Source: Alnus glutinosa (taxonomy: Eukaryota > Streptophyta > Magnoliopsida > Fagales > Betulaceae). From it: a stretch of DNA of 64,000 bases. The stretch is taken from positions 26,311,501-26,375,500 of the forward strand of contig NC_084891.1 of NCBI RefSeq assembly GCF_958979055.1, written 5' to 3'. The position numbers were made by a program, and so were the translations under genes. This document shows positions 1-11,400 of the stretch, in pieces (position 1 is the stretch's first letter; each line of letters opens with the position of its first letter). A model generated the notes under the pieces. The model searched no databases and was not told the DNA's origin. It saw nothing but the letters and a program-made list of their open reading frames with translations.

Positions 1-981
1 GGTGGTCATGACCCTCTCCGGAAAGTAATTCCCCGTAAGATTCACTGGTATCGGCACCGGGATCTGTGTCGCGGGCGCCGGTGTGATTTTCTCTGGAACT
101 TTCTGTGCGTAGAAGTCTCCGGCAGCGTATGCCCTAGGGTTTCCCTCGTCGCTTTTTCTATGGAATACGGTCTGCTCGTGGACGTTATGAGCAATGTGCA
201 ATCTTTGCAGTTCATGGATTTGCCTCTGGATCTCCGTCGGAGAGATCGCCGGTTCGCCAACCAGGTGCCGATCCTCCGATCCGCAATCGGAGCCGAACGA
301 TACGTCCTTCGTCGCCGCGTCCGTAACCGTTGGCGGGGGAGCCGATTCCGGTAACTTCGTCGGGGGAAACCCCTTGTCCAATCCAAAGAGAAAATCCGGA
401 TTCCCCGGCGGTGAGGAACCGTCGATCTGCACTGAATTCAAAGCGTCGACGAACCACTGGCGCTCCGATTTCGGCTGCCGCTGCGAAGAGCCGAAGCTCG
501 CCAGGGCCGGAGCCGTATCCGGAGCAGCATTAGGGTTTAACAAAGGAAATAGAAACAACCTGAGCCTGGCGGGCTTAGCGGAGGCGCGGTACAAGCGGTC
601 GTACTCCGACATCATGTGCTCGAGATCCTCATCGTTGGTGACGGAGATCAAAGCGTCAAGATCTTCACCTGGAAGCTGATACTTGAAGCAAACAGCATCA
701 ACATCAGGTATTAGAGACGAGAGCTTTGACTTGATGGCGGAGAATTTGATGGTACGATCGACGGATAGGATCTTGGTCTCGCCGCCAACGTAAGCGAGCT
801 GGTTGTCGTATGGCTTGGGCTGGATTTTCCCGTCGTAACTGCACATGAATTTCACTTTGTAGTTTAAAGAAGAAGCCTGTTGCGGCGGCTCGTCCCACGA
901 CGAGTTTTCGCATTCGATTTCTCGGGAGAGAGGGGAGGAGTCTCCGGAATCCGGATAGGACGAGTACGCGTAGTTTTCCAT
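1..981 (-). CDS. PB1-domain (octicosapeptide/Phox/Bem1p) protein, partial
   Basis: The frame is open from an ATG at 981 down to base 1 (327 codons, no stop), so the 3' part lies outside the window. The protein starts MENYAYSSYPDSGDSSP, a start I recognise from plant PB1 proteins. Residues about 40-135 form a PB1 domain: YKVKFMCSYDGKIQPKP with the conserved lysine, then an acidic OPCA-type stretch (PGEDLDALISVTNDEDLEHM). PB1 domains pair head to tail with other PB1 domains, and this protein carries both the basic and the acidic face. The rest seen here is proline/serine-rich and low in complexity, as usual for this plant family of about 500 aa; its partners are not known to me. Codon use is GC-rich compared with the flanks. 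It is transcribed away from the xylosidase gene. Family assignment is firm; function is not. Confidence 0.9.
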   Translation of the reverse strand, partial: MENYAYSSYPDSGDSSPLSREIECENSSWDEPPQQASSLNYKVKFMCSYDGKIQPKPYDNQLAYVGGETKILSVDRTIKFSAIKSKLSSLIPDVDAVCFKYQLPGEDLDALISVTNDEDLEHMMSEYDRLYRASAKPARLRLFLFPLLNPNAAPDTAPALASFGSSQRQPKSERQWFVDALNSVQIDGSSPPGNPDFLFGLDKGFPPTKLPESAPPPTVTDAATKDVSFGSDCGSEDRHLVGEPAISPTEIQRQIHELQRLHIAHNVHEQTVFHRKSDEGNPRAYAAGDFYAQKVPEKITPAPATQIPVPIPVNLTGNYFPERVMTT

Positions 982-1253
982 TGGATTGGATTGAATTTTG
1001 TTTGGAAACGATCTGGGGTTTTAGAGGGATAGGGTTAGGGTTTGAGGAGATTGGGGTTTGGAATCCATTTAGGGGACACGCTATGAAACTGGGTGGAAAG
1101 CGGCGTTGTCGTGCACAAGAAGGTCCTTTTGTGGAGTTTGTCGGGGTTGGGAGCATCTGGGAACGGGGGACCTACCTTTTATGGTTTTGTTTGATTGATT
1201 AAGAAGGAAAAATAATGGGTCCTTGTGGAGGCGTGAAAAGGAAGGGTTGGAGA

Positions 1254-1285
<32 letters not shown>

Positions 1286-2557
1286 GAGTATCGGAGTTAG
1301 TTTATTTATTTATTTGACAAATTGATTTTTTTGTGGGCAGAATATTTCTAATAAAATAAATAATAATTTCCTAAGAACATGCTGCTGAAGTTTAATCATA
1401 CGCTAATTATGATAACTTCGTTCACATAAAAAAGGCAACATTTTTATATTTATGCACCGTATTCTTTTAATAAATGACACTATTTCTTAATAAATAATAT
1501 GCTGAGGTTTAATCACATGGCAAATGAATGATTATTATATTGTTTACCAATTGCAGACTGTGATTAAAACTGTGTGGGTGGAGCAGAATAAGCCGCGAAA
1601 ACAGTGATAGTTCCTAATGTTACTTTTATTTTGTTTTTTTTTTTAAAAAAACACTTCAAAATTAAGAAAAGGACAAGGTTTTCGTATCAATTAAATAGGA
1701 GGAAATTCCTCTAATTTAGTAAAACTGAAGCACCCCAGTTAATCAGTTATAGACTTATAGGAGATCTCATTCCATCCCCGTTGACCTATTATCAACCTCA
1801 AGGAAAAAACCAATTGTCACATTTATATCTTGCAATAATATTTCTGTTGTTAATGCTTTTTAGAGTATGATTTATTTTTATTTGAAAAATGTTCTAATAT
1901 GACATAAATGTGAAATTAATTTTAAATATTTTTTTTTATTTTGAGTTGTTTATTAATATCTTTATTTAAAAAAGAAGAAAAAAAAAAGGTGTTATCAATC
2001 AAAGCTCTTCCTAGACATTTTAAAAATGCACTAAATTGTTCTAAGGAACAAATTCAATTAAGATCCAACGACTTTTTCATGGAAATAAAAGTGCATGGGA
2101 ATTGGGAAATTTTTCCTTGTGCTAACAAAAATATTGTTTATGCCTTCATTTATTAATATTTTTTTACAAAGATTTATATCAAATTGTGTTGAAAAAACTT
2201 CATTCAACTCTATCTATAAAATTATCACTTATTTTTTTACATGTATTTTTTTAATTGCAATGACAATTGGAAAAGCAAATATATTTTTAATGAAATTTCT
2301 TCTAGATTCGTCTTTGCAGAGTTGGAAGATAACTGAAGATAACCGGAGAGGATCTGGTCTCGAAAACACCACCCAGTAGGCCAGTACCAATTGCAATTTT
2401 ATATTTTGACGGCTCACCCTTTGGGCTTTGTTGACCCCAAAGACGGAAAACGAAAAATGAAAGAGAATGCTTACTGTAGTAGACTACTAGTCCTCAGACT
2501 TCAGAGAGGAATGAGGATTTCATTACACCCGGAATCTCGAGTTTCGCTGGTTGCAAA
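982..2557. other. shared 5' intergenic region between the PB1 and xylosidase genes
   Basis: This AT-rich stretch separates two divergently transcribed genes. It holds a run of T at about 1257-1285, short A/T tracts, and no coding sequence I can support. Small open frames at 1941-2379 are low in complexity and match nothing. Both promoters must lie here, but apart from the telo-box no element stands out. Confidence 0.6.
1030..1043 (-). promoter_or_regulatory. telo-box in the leader of the PB1 gene
   Basis: Read on the gene's strand the sequence is AAACCCTAACCCTA, about 50 bases upstream of the ATG. This matches the plant telo-box, an element common just downstream of transcription starts in housekeeping and growth genes. 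Its role here is inferred from motif and position only. Confidence 0.5.
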
Positions 2558-5500
2558 ATGTACCGAAGATGGCAGTGGAAATGGAACGCAATCGTTGTGA
2601 TACTCGTTCTCCTCACGCTCCTCACCATCTTCTACCCAATCTCTCTCTTCCCAATCACCTTCACAACAAGCCCACCACGCCCCTCAAAACAGAAGTTCTC
2701 TTGTGCTTCACCACATCACTCTTACCCCTTCTGCAACAAATCCCTCCCCGTCAAAAACAGAGCCCAGTCCCTCATCTCCCTATTGACCATCCAGGAAAAG
2801 GTCCTCCTCCTATCCAATAACGCCTCTGCCATACCCAGGCTCGGCCTGGCTGCTTATGAGTGGTGGTCCGAGTCCCTCCACGGCATAGCTTCAAACGGCC
2901 CCGGTGTCTCTTTCAGTGACCCGGTTAGAGCTGCGACTGCATTCCCTCAGGTTTTGCTTACCGCGGCTTCTTTTAATAGAAGTTTGTGGTTTTTGGTTGG
3001 GCGGGCTATTGGGGTTGAAGGGAGGGCCATGTACAATGAGGGTCAGGCTGGGTTGACTTTTTGGGGACCGAACATTAATATATTCAGGGACCCCAGATGG
3101 GGGAGAGGGCAAGAGACGCCGGGCGAGGATCCAATGGTAGCGAGTGCTTATGCTGTTGAATATGTAAAGGGGTTGCAGGGGGAGGAGCTGGGTGATGGGG
3201 ATGGTGGGTTCATGGTATCTGCTTGTTGCAAGCATTACACTGCTTATGATTTGGAGAATTGGGGGGATTTTAAGAGCTTTAGCTTCAATGCAATGGTAAG
3301 GAAGTGTCTAATGTTCTGGTTTTGTATGTCATTGGTTGCTGTTGGAAAAACTCTAAAAACCCAAGACAGTTTGGGCTTCCAGCACAAAGTTTTTGTTTTT
3401 CTTATAGGGAACAATTGAACTCTTGTTCACAATGGTATAGTGGGTGTCCTTCCCGGCGAAGAATCATTTAATCAGGATATATTAGTCTAATTGAACTCAT
3501 TTGTGGAAATGATTTAAATTGAAGTCAGTTTTGATGATATCCTGTCTCATCTGACAGCGTGCACACATTTTTCTTGACATTGAATTTAGCTAAAACAAAA
3601 AACATTGAATAAAAATAAATGCTCTGAAAGCTTTTTCGTGTTAATGAAATGAAGAACATGATTTGGTTTCCTTCTCTTTGTCCTGTGGTGGCTTTTGCTA
3701 TTTTACCAGGTCTCTAAGCAAGATATGGAGGATACATACCAGCCTCCATTTCAGAGCTGCGTTGAAGAAGGCAGAGCTACCTGTTTGATGTGTTCATATA
3801 GCCGGGTCAATGGAGTGCCTTCATGTGCACATCATGATCTCCTACAGAAAGTTCGGAGGGAATGGGGCTTTAAAGGGTATGTACTGACATCGCAAGCTTG
3901 GATTGCAATGTTGCCATCTGAATGAATTATCTTCCGTGTGTTGTGTTACAATTTTTTTTATGGAAAATGCAGATACATCACATCTGACTGTGATGCTGTT
4001 GCTGTAATGTTTGAAGATCATAAATATGCAAAGGCTCCTGAAGATGCGGTTGCTGATGTTATTAAAGCAGGTCAGTTTGTTGCATGGTGTAATTAGGTTT
4101 ATGGGAAAAACACATGTGCAACCTGTATGCATTAGAAATTTGATGCTTGTGCTTGAAGCTTTGTCATTGCCAAATTTAACTGGCATAAACATGACTTATT
4201 ACTGCGAATATCTTCATTTTCAAGCACTGATGTTGATAAATAGCCGCTAACAGTTAAATATTTTATATATATGCATACAGGTTTGTATACAATATTCAAA
4301 CTATTTTGCACTTGAAAAGTTTAAGGTTTGTTAAATGAATTTAAGGAACTGAGGCCTCGATATATCTTCCTTTTTAAGGGGCTGAGGAAATAAGAGAGCA
4401 TACAAAATCTTCAAAAAGAAGTTAGACTTGGCCATATAGTTGTGCAGAATTTGAAGATATTTGGTTTGTCGATGTGATAAATACTAAATGAGGGTTTAAG
4501 GCTAGCCTTGATGTTAGAGGCAAACACCTCATGTGCGCCTCCATCACGAGGAATTAGATTTTGTATTTTAGCCTCTGAAATCAATGCATTTTGTTCCTGT
4601 GATACTTTAGCCTTTGAACCAACTTGTAAATGAGCTTCATCAACTTCATAAAACTAAGCGGTACTGCTTGTAATGTTTCTGAGAAAGGCTTGACTGGAAC
4701 CAGGAATGGATATAAATTGTGGCACGTATTTGTTGCGGTATACCCAGTTGGCGCTTGCACAAGGGAAAATTCAGGAGGAGGACATAAACCGAGCTCTATC
4801 AAATTTGTTTTCTGTTCAACTTCTTCTTGGCCTTTTCAATGGAGACCCTGTTGAGGGACACTTTGGAAGTTTGGGAAGGGAAGATGTATGCACTCTGGGG
4901 CACAGGGAATTGGCCCTAGATGCTGCGAGGCAGGGAATGGTGCTTTTAAAGAACAAGAATAATTTATTGCCATTAAATCGAATGGATATCACCTCCTTGG
5001 CCATTATTGGCCCTTCAGCAAATGATTCCAGCCGACTGGGTGGTGACTATACAGGTTTCTCTGAAAAAAAGGATTGCTTGTCCCTTATATTGATCGCTTA
5101 TTGGGTTAAAGTTATTTTTTAATGGCTTTCTTAAATGTATAGGTGTACCATGCAATCCGAGAAGCCTTTTTGAGGGACTGCAACCTTACATCAAAACTAT
5201 CTATGCTAGTGGTTGTGGTGACACTCAATGCAATTCCAGTGATGGGTTTGTAGAAGCTGTTCGAATTTCCAGAGAAGCTGATGCAGTAGTTGTAGTTGCT
5301 GGGCTTGATCTGTCCCAAGAAGATGAAGGACTTGACAGGGTGAGCCTTCTCTTGCCTGGTAGACAGATGGATCTCATCTCTGCAGTTTCTTCTGCAAGTG
5401 AAAAGCCTATTGTCTTGATCCTACTTGGCGGTGGACCAATTGATGTATCCTTTGCTAAAGTAAACCCACAAATCGGAAGCATTCTCTGGATTGGATACCC

Positions 5501-6240
5501 AGGTGAGGCTGGTGGGCAAGCGGTTGCAGAAATTATCTTTGGAGAGTTTAATCCAGGTTTGTAGCTCAAATGAAGTCTTAATGTTGAATATTCAATATTT
5601 TGTCATAAAGAGATTTATTGGACAGTTTTTGAGAGAAACAGGTGGATGCCTGCCAATCACTTGGTATCCTGAATCATTTACCAGTGTGCCGATGAACGAC
5701 ATGAGCTTGCGGCCGGACCCTTCACAAGGCTATCCGGGACGAACATATCGGTTCTATACTGGAGAGGTGGTATATGAATTTGGATATGGGTTGAGTTATT
5801 CCAATTACAGTTATAAATATACGTTGGTGCTGGACAAAATAATTGTATCAAGTGCTCCTAGCAAGGATGGTCCAAGTAAAATGATGACTCACCAGACTTC
5901 AGATGGGTTTGATTATATCCATGTTGATGACATAACATCCTGCAATCGCTTGAAATTTGAAGCGCAGATCTCAGTGTTAAACCTTGGGGCTATGGATGGG
6001 AGCCATGTGATAATGTTATTTGGTCGAGCATCCAATTCGATCAGAGGAGCCCCGCGGAAAACTTTGATTGAATTTGCCCGTGTACATACAAAAGCTTTGA
6101 GTGATCTTCAAGTAAGCATTGGGGTTGACCCATGCAAGCATTTTAGCATTGTGAATGATGATGGCGTGAAGATATTACCCTTGGGAAATCATCTTCTTAT
6201 GTTGGAAGGTTTGGAGCATTCTATATCCATTGAATTGTAA
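2558..6240 (+). CDS. BXL6: BXL6-like beta-D-xylosidase (glycoside hydrolase family 3)
   Basis: Exons 2558-3295, 3710-3876, 3973-4070, 4704-5054, 5143-5556 and 5642-6240 join in frame with GT-AG introns to give 788 aa, normal for plant beta-xylosidases. The start has a basic MYRRWQWKW then a hydrophobic stretch (residues about 10-28), a secretion signal or anchor that fits a cell-wall enzyme acting on xylan or arabinoxylan side chains. GH3 motifs include [33 protein letters not shown] and [19 protein letters not shown] spans the exon 2/3 junction, and its Asp307 is the likely nucleophile. C-terminal landmarks are [37 protein letters not shown] and a Fn3-like tail ending in EHSISIEL. The tail resembles Arabidopsis BXL6 more than the other BXLs, from memory. 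Oddity: [15 protein letters not shown] has Cys where the family normally has Arg. The substrate is inferred from family. Confidence 0.93.
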
Positions 6241-6962
6241 CATGGGACTTGGGGATTTTCTTGAACTGGTCACTACCTGATGGGCTGAAGCTTCACACGG
6301 CTTATGATCAGGACTGGACATCTCTTCTGTATCAATGTAACATTCATAGTGAAGCAGACCTAATTGTTTTCAGTTCAGACTAGACAAAAAGCTGCTGCTT
6401 CATCTTTCTTCTGCTGAAGGCATATTTAGCTGCTGACAAGAGGGTAAAGAAAACTGTAATCCTCAGTCCGATTGACATTTCTTTTCCTCAATTTTCCCAG
6501 AAAATAGTTTCTCAAATCCTAGTTTCACAAGTTGAGCTCACTCTTTTTTTTTTTTTTTGGTCGTTTCTTAGTACAAGTTGAGCTCACTTGCTGTGCTTGG
6601 GATGTGATCCATATGCTTTGTTCTAGGACTTGACTATTTTAGTTTAATTTTAACACTATAGTCATTTCAAAAAAAAAAAAAAACACTATAGCTTTAATTT
6701 AATTTAATTTTTTTAATTTTAAGACTGGAACTTTACATAATTTCTAATATGAGATAATCATTGCCCATTTTTTCTGTTAAATTAATAACACTGATAATGT
6801 GAAATTAAAATTACGTCTTTAAGATGAAAAAAATTAAAAAGAAAAATGAAAAATGAAGAAAAAAAAAATCATTTGCCTGGGTGCCTGTGTAGCCACGACC
6901 CTACCTAGCCGGTAGCCACAGCTGTGGTTAGGCCTAAGGCCTTGTCCTACAATAAGTTTCTT

Positions 6963-7527
6963 TTGAAAAATTTAAGGGAGGGTATGAAATCTCCGATAAG
7001 GTAGCCGAACCACTTCGGTCATGTTTGGTAAAAAAATGAAGAAGAATCAGTCGTGTTCTTGTCAGTATCGAGTAGAGCGCCACGTTTACTCAAATCAATT
7101 GAACAAAGTAAAGTTTAACTTTGAATTGATTATATTTATTAATTTCAGTTTTGCTCATCTTTGCCTAAGAAGAGAGAGAGAGAAGATTAAACAAAAGTTG
7201 ACGTCTTTGATGAGCAAAACTGAAAATTAGTAAAAATAATCAATTCAAAGTTGAAGTTCACTTTATTCAGTTGACTTGAGTAAACGTGGTTACGCGGTGC
7301 TCTGCTTGACACTGTCAAGAGCACGACTGATTCCTCTCCTTCCTTTGCCAAACACGGCTTTCATTAATGCCACATAAGTAGTTTGCCACGTCACGTATGT
7401 CATCTGTTAAAAATTAATTTTAATTATATTCAAAGAAAAATAAAATTACAAGATTTTTTTTTTCTTTTTGAAAAATTTAAGGATGGTCCGAAATCCTCAT
7501 GAAGGTAGCCTAACCTCCTTAGGTCCG
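6963..7527 (+). repeat. pair of ~60-bp direct repeats flanking the hairpin
   Basis: The repeats at 6963-7020 and 7468-7527 both start TTTGAAAAATTTAAGG. They then share GAAATC and AAGGTAGCC(G/T)AACC, and continue with more mismatches. They lie about 505 bases apart and bracket the inverted repeat. They could be ends of an older mobile element into which the hairpin inserted. Confidence 0.55.
7018..7359. repeat. long imperfect inverted repeat (foldback/MITE-like hairpin)
   Basis: The left arm (7018-7158) and right arm (7209-7359) are reverse complements over about 140 bases with scattered mismatches. Shared blocks include GTTTGG, AATCAGTCGTG, CACGTTTACTCAA, CAACTTTGAATTGATTAT and CAGTTTTGCTCAT. 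The loop is about 50 bases and contains a short AG repeat. No transposase and no clear target duplication are seen. A MITE or a hairpin small-RNA source is possible. Confidence 0.75.
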
Positions 7528-7952
7528 GCAACCTTTATGGAGATTTTGGGCCATATTTTTATTTTTTATAGTTATATTTATTTATAATTTTTATTTTATT
7601 TGAATATAATAAAAGTTAATTTTTTAAACACATGAATATTGTTATATGATAAATTGTTTACGTGACCCCATACATAATTATCATATAATCAATTTTCAAC
7701 GGAAGGAATGAATTAATAACAAGAAAAATTTAGGGAATTAAGAGCTGACTTTAAAACGAGAAAATTGAAATCTTGTGAAAACTTGTAGAGTTATTTTGAT
7801 TTTTGTTGATTTTTTTTTTTTGAAATATAATCATAAGTTTATGTTACCTGTGATATTGATACATGAAAAAAAAAAAAAAATAATGCTGCTCTTTATATCT
7901 ATTTATTATATTTATTTTATATTTGTTGAGGTGTGGCATTTTAAGTTATTTT

Positions 7953-7990
<38 letters not shown>

Positions 7991-8233
7991 CTAAAAAAGA
8001 TTATCTTAAAACAAATCATGTCCATCAAGAAATTGAAACTATTCCAAACTCCAAAGTTCAAGTCTTGAAATAAAATAATTAAAAATTGTGATTTTAAAGC
8101 TGAGTTAACGTGTAAATAAAAAATAATAATAATAATAAAAAAGTGAATCACGAGTCACGACGGCTTCGCTCTAGAGCTCTTGTTTTGTGTCACAGCAATT
8201 GATCCTACGAAGAACATTCAGTCTGTCAGTAAA

Positions 8234-8315
8234 ATGGTGAAAGCGGTGGTTGGAGAAGAAACCCGACTCAAATCGATCGAGGATCGCCTCAGCCAATCCG
8301 GACTCCCCGTCCAGG

Positions 8316-8413
<98 letters not shown>

Positions 8414-11400
8414 TTTCAATTAGATGAATCTGAATTAGGGTTTTGTTTAACGCAGGTGGGTCTCGTAATAGGCAAGCTGAGCTCGCCTTTAGACCGGGGT
8501 TTCATCTACGATTTGGTCCCAACCCCAGCAAACGACGCCGGAGAGCCCGCGTGTTCCCTCGTCGAGACCGTCAAGGATGACAAGAAAAAGGGGCCCAAAT
8601 CCAAATCCCAGGCCGCCGATTCCTCCTCCTTGCTCATCGATCACGACTGGATCGCCGAACACGCTCGTCAGGTTTGTCTTGGAACCACATTGTTCTGAAT
8701 GTTTTAATCATGTGTTTTTTTTTTTTACAATTTTTTTGAGCTTTGCTTACAGCTCTTATATCGGTTTCTCAGGTGGCTAGAATGCTAGTGGGCGGCATAA
8801 AAGTGGTTGGCATCTATATATGGGTTAGCGATAGTGCTTTCAAAAATTCAACCATAACACTTTGTCAGGTAATTTTTGCCTTTCTCATTCAACTTGATTT
8901 AGCTTTGAATTAAAAATTTGATACTTTTGGGACATGGCAAGACACTTTACCTAAGCCAGCCTTTAATACAACTCCCGTACAGCACTCCATGTGACACTTA
9001 CCATGACATGGACTAAACAATTAAATTTTTTCATAAGATTCGGTTGCTGTTTGTAAGGAAATTGTAGCTAAACAATGAAATTTGCCTTTTAAATTTGGTT
9101 ACTTAATTTTTTCATAAGTTACGGGAGTTTGTAAGAAATTTGTAGTAGAGGCACCCAATCATTTTCCCTTCAACTATATGTAACCGATACGGTTTATTAT
9201 ACGTACATTTAAATCAAACACACAAAAGAAAAAAGAAAGAAAAACTTCAGTCTTTTGTGCATCGCAACATTATAATTTTCCTCTCCAAAAGCACACCAAT
9301 CAATTAAGATAAGAGAAAGACAGAGTCCTGGATTGTTCTTTGAAGTGAACAAATTGAGCGATTGTGCTCTAAATCTGGGGCTCGTTACAGTGTGTTGACT
9401 CCTTCACATCTGTCTTAGAGCTTTTGCTGTCTTGCACCTCCTCTGCCATTTTTGCGTCTCTCTCTCTCTCTATAGGTAGGTGGACTGTGGTGTTTGCTCG
9501 TGGGTTAGAAAGCTTCTTGTGCTTAAAACCTCAGAATGGGGAGAATAAAGAGTTGATGGATTGTTATACTGTATAAGCTGGTATAAGATTAAGGTATTCT
9601 ACTATCCAAATAAAGAGGCTTTTATAGATACGGGCCGTTGATGGGTCTTTATGATCAAGCCAAGTATTGCAAATTTGATCAAGCTTCAATATACAACCTC
9701 TGCCTGTGCTGCATTCACATGATATCTGTACAACCACTATAGCTTGCTTCATGTTTCACACTTTTTTTGGATTTGGAAGAAGCAAAAGGAATGAATTATA
9801 TTCTGGCCCATATGTGGTGTTAGTTGGGTCTAGTGCACCTCTTGTACCTAATATACTGATATTAAAACAAAAAGTTAAAAAAAAGGGGCATTATTTGCGA
9901 GCCCTGTTCTTTCGTATCTGTAGACAGTAAATACATTATCGAACTTTTTCTATGCTTATTTTTTGTCTTTTAAATATTTGTTTATAATATATTATAATCA
10001 ATTAATAATGTGTCTATACTGTACTGAATCCTAGTTTTTCAAGGATTGTCACATTGCTGTACCTCTACCGTGTCGTATTTGTGTCCCATGTCAATATTGA
10101 TGCTTCTTAGATTAATAACAATTAATAAAATAGCTCTTGCAGACTGTAAAGGCAGTTGCAGAAGCAACACCTGTATCAGAGATTGATCGGGAGGAAAGAC
10201 TACTCATTCACATTTGTTACAGTCCAATGAGGTTTGAATCTTATCTAACATAATATATCCTTTCTCACTTATCAAAATAATAATAATAATATGTCCTTCC
10301 TCTTCCCAACTGTACCATCTTAATTAATTTATAGGTTGTCATGCTGAAAAAAGATTTGATTTGTGAAGGTGGACATGTCGAAACTGCACATGGACATCAA
10401 ATATTACATCAAGCTGCCTACGACCCTGTGATTTCAAAATGGGAAGGGTTTTAGCTTCCCTTCAGACCTTCAAGTGCACCTACAATTTTAACCTTAGGTA
10501 ACAATTGCATCAGCCATCAATCTTCCATATCATAACTATTGGTTAATGATCTTTCTTATTTAATTTTCAGTAATGTCTTTCATTACTTATGACAATTGAT
10601 GCTTTCTGTTCATATAATCATATCTCATTGCATTATGTCGGATAAAAAATCTTCTGCCACATAAGTTAATATTTAGGAGGCTGGGTTTGATGGAGATCCT
10701 CTTTGTTAGAATTTTCCCTATATGAGCTGGTGTGAAGACACTAATGTATCCAAACATTAGATATGATGTCATCTTTGTAAAGAGAATGACGAGGAAAAAA
10801 ATCATGAATATATTGAAGTCAAGCATGAACTGATAAATGCCCCAAGAAGTTTTATCAGTATCTAACCAAGGTGCAACTAGAATCCATCTTGCATATTTTA
10901 TCATCCACTCCACAAACACTCAAAAACTTGTCAATGAAGTTAGCTGCAATTAAGTCATGTCTGAGGTCAATTTTGAAGTTGGACCTGGTTCTTTCTGTAT
11001 GTAAAGCTGTGCTGGCTGCATTAGATGCAAGCATCACTGTGCACCTTTGGGACTAGAATATCAGGCAATCGTACTGTCACCTCTTATTCTATTTGTAAAA
11101 TTTCAACAGTATTTTTGGTGCTTGTCGTTCTAAGATGTGACTCACAGTAGGACCTAAATGTTTACTGAGTAATATCTCATGGTTGAAGCTTTCTTTTCAC
11201 AGATGGCCCATATTTCATGAAAGTGCATCAAAAGTGAGAACATTAAGTGATGTTCTTCGTCAAGGAATTTCTCATCATGCTAAAGAGCTAAAAGATGCAA
11301 AGGCAGTGATTGATGGTAATTTGGTAAGACAATCTATGATATGCCGTTTGGAATTTCTTTTCTGTCTATTTATCTTCTATCTGTCAATCTAACTATCCAT

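Larger units (their letters stand above)
6241..8233. other. intergenic region with foldback repeat and A/T tracts
   Basis: This lies between the xylosidase stop and the ODR-4-like start. It begins with the likely 3' UTR (to about 6500), then T/A-rich DNA, a long inverted repeat (7018-7359), a pair of related direct repeats on either side of it (6963-7020 and 7468-7527) and a poly-T run at 7958-7990. I see no supportable gene. An in-frame ATG at 8180 would add 18 residues to the next protein but does not fit the family start. Confidence 0.6.

Noticed and set aside
704..1156. 150-codon minus-strand frame overlapping the PB1 start
   Set aside because: It is a different frame from the clear PB1 protein and matches nothing. 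It is a shadow of that gene and its leader.
8180..8233. Upstream in-frame ATG of the ODR-4-like gene
   Set aside because: The extra 18 residues do not resemble the family, and MVKAVVGEE at 8234 fits the usual start.
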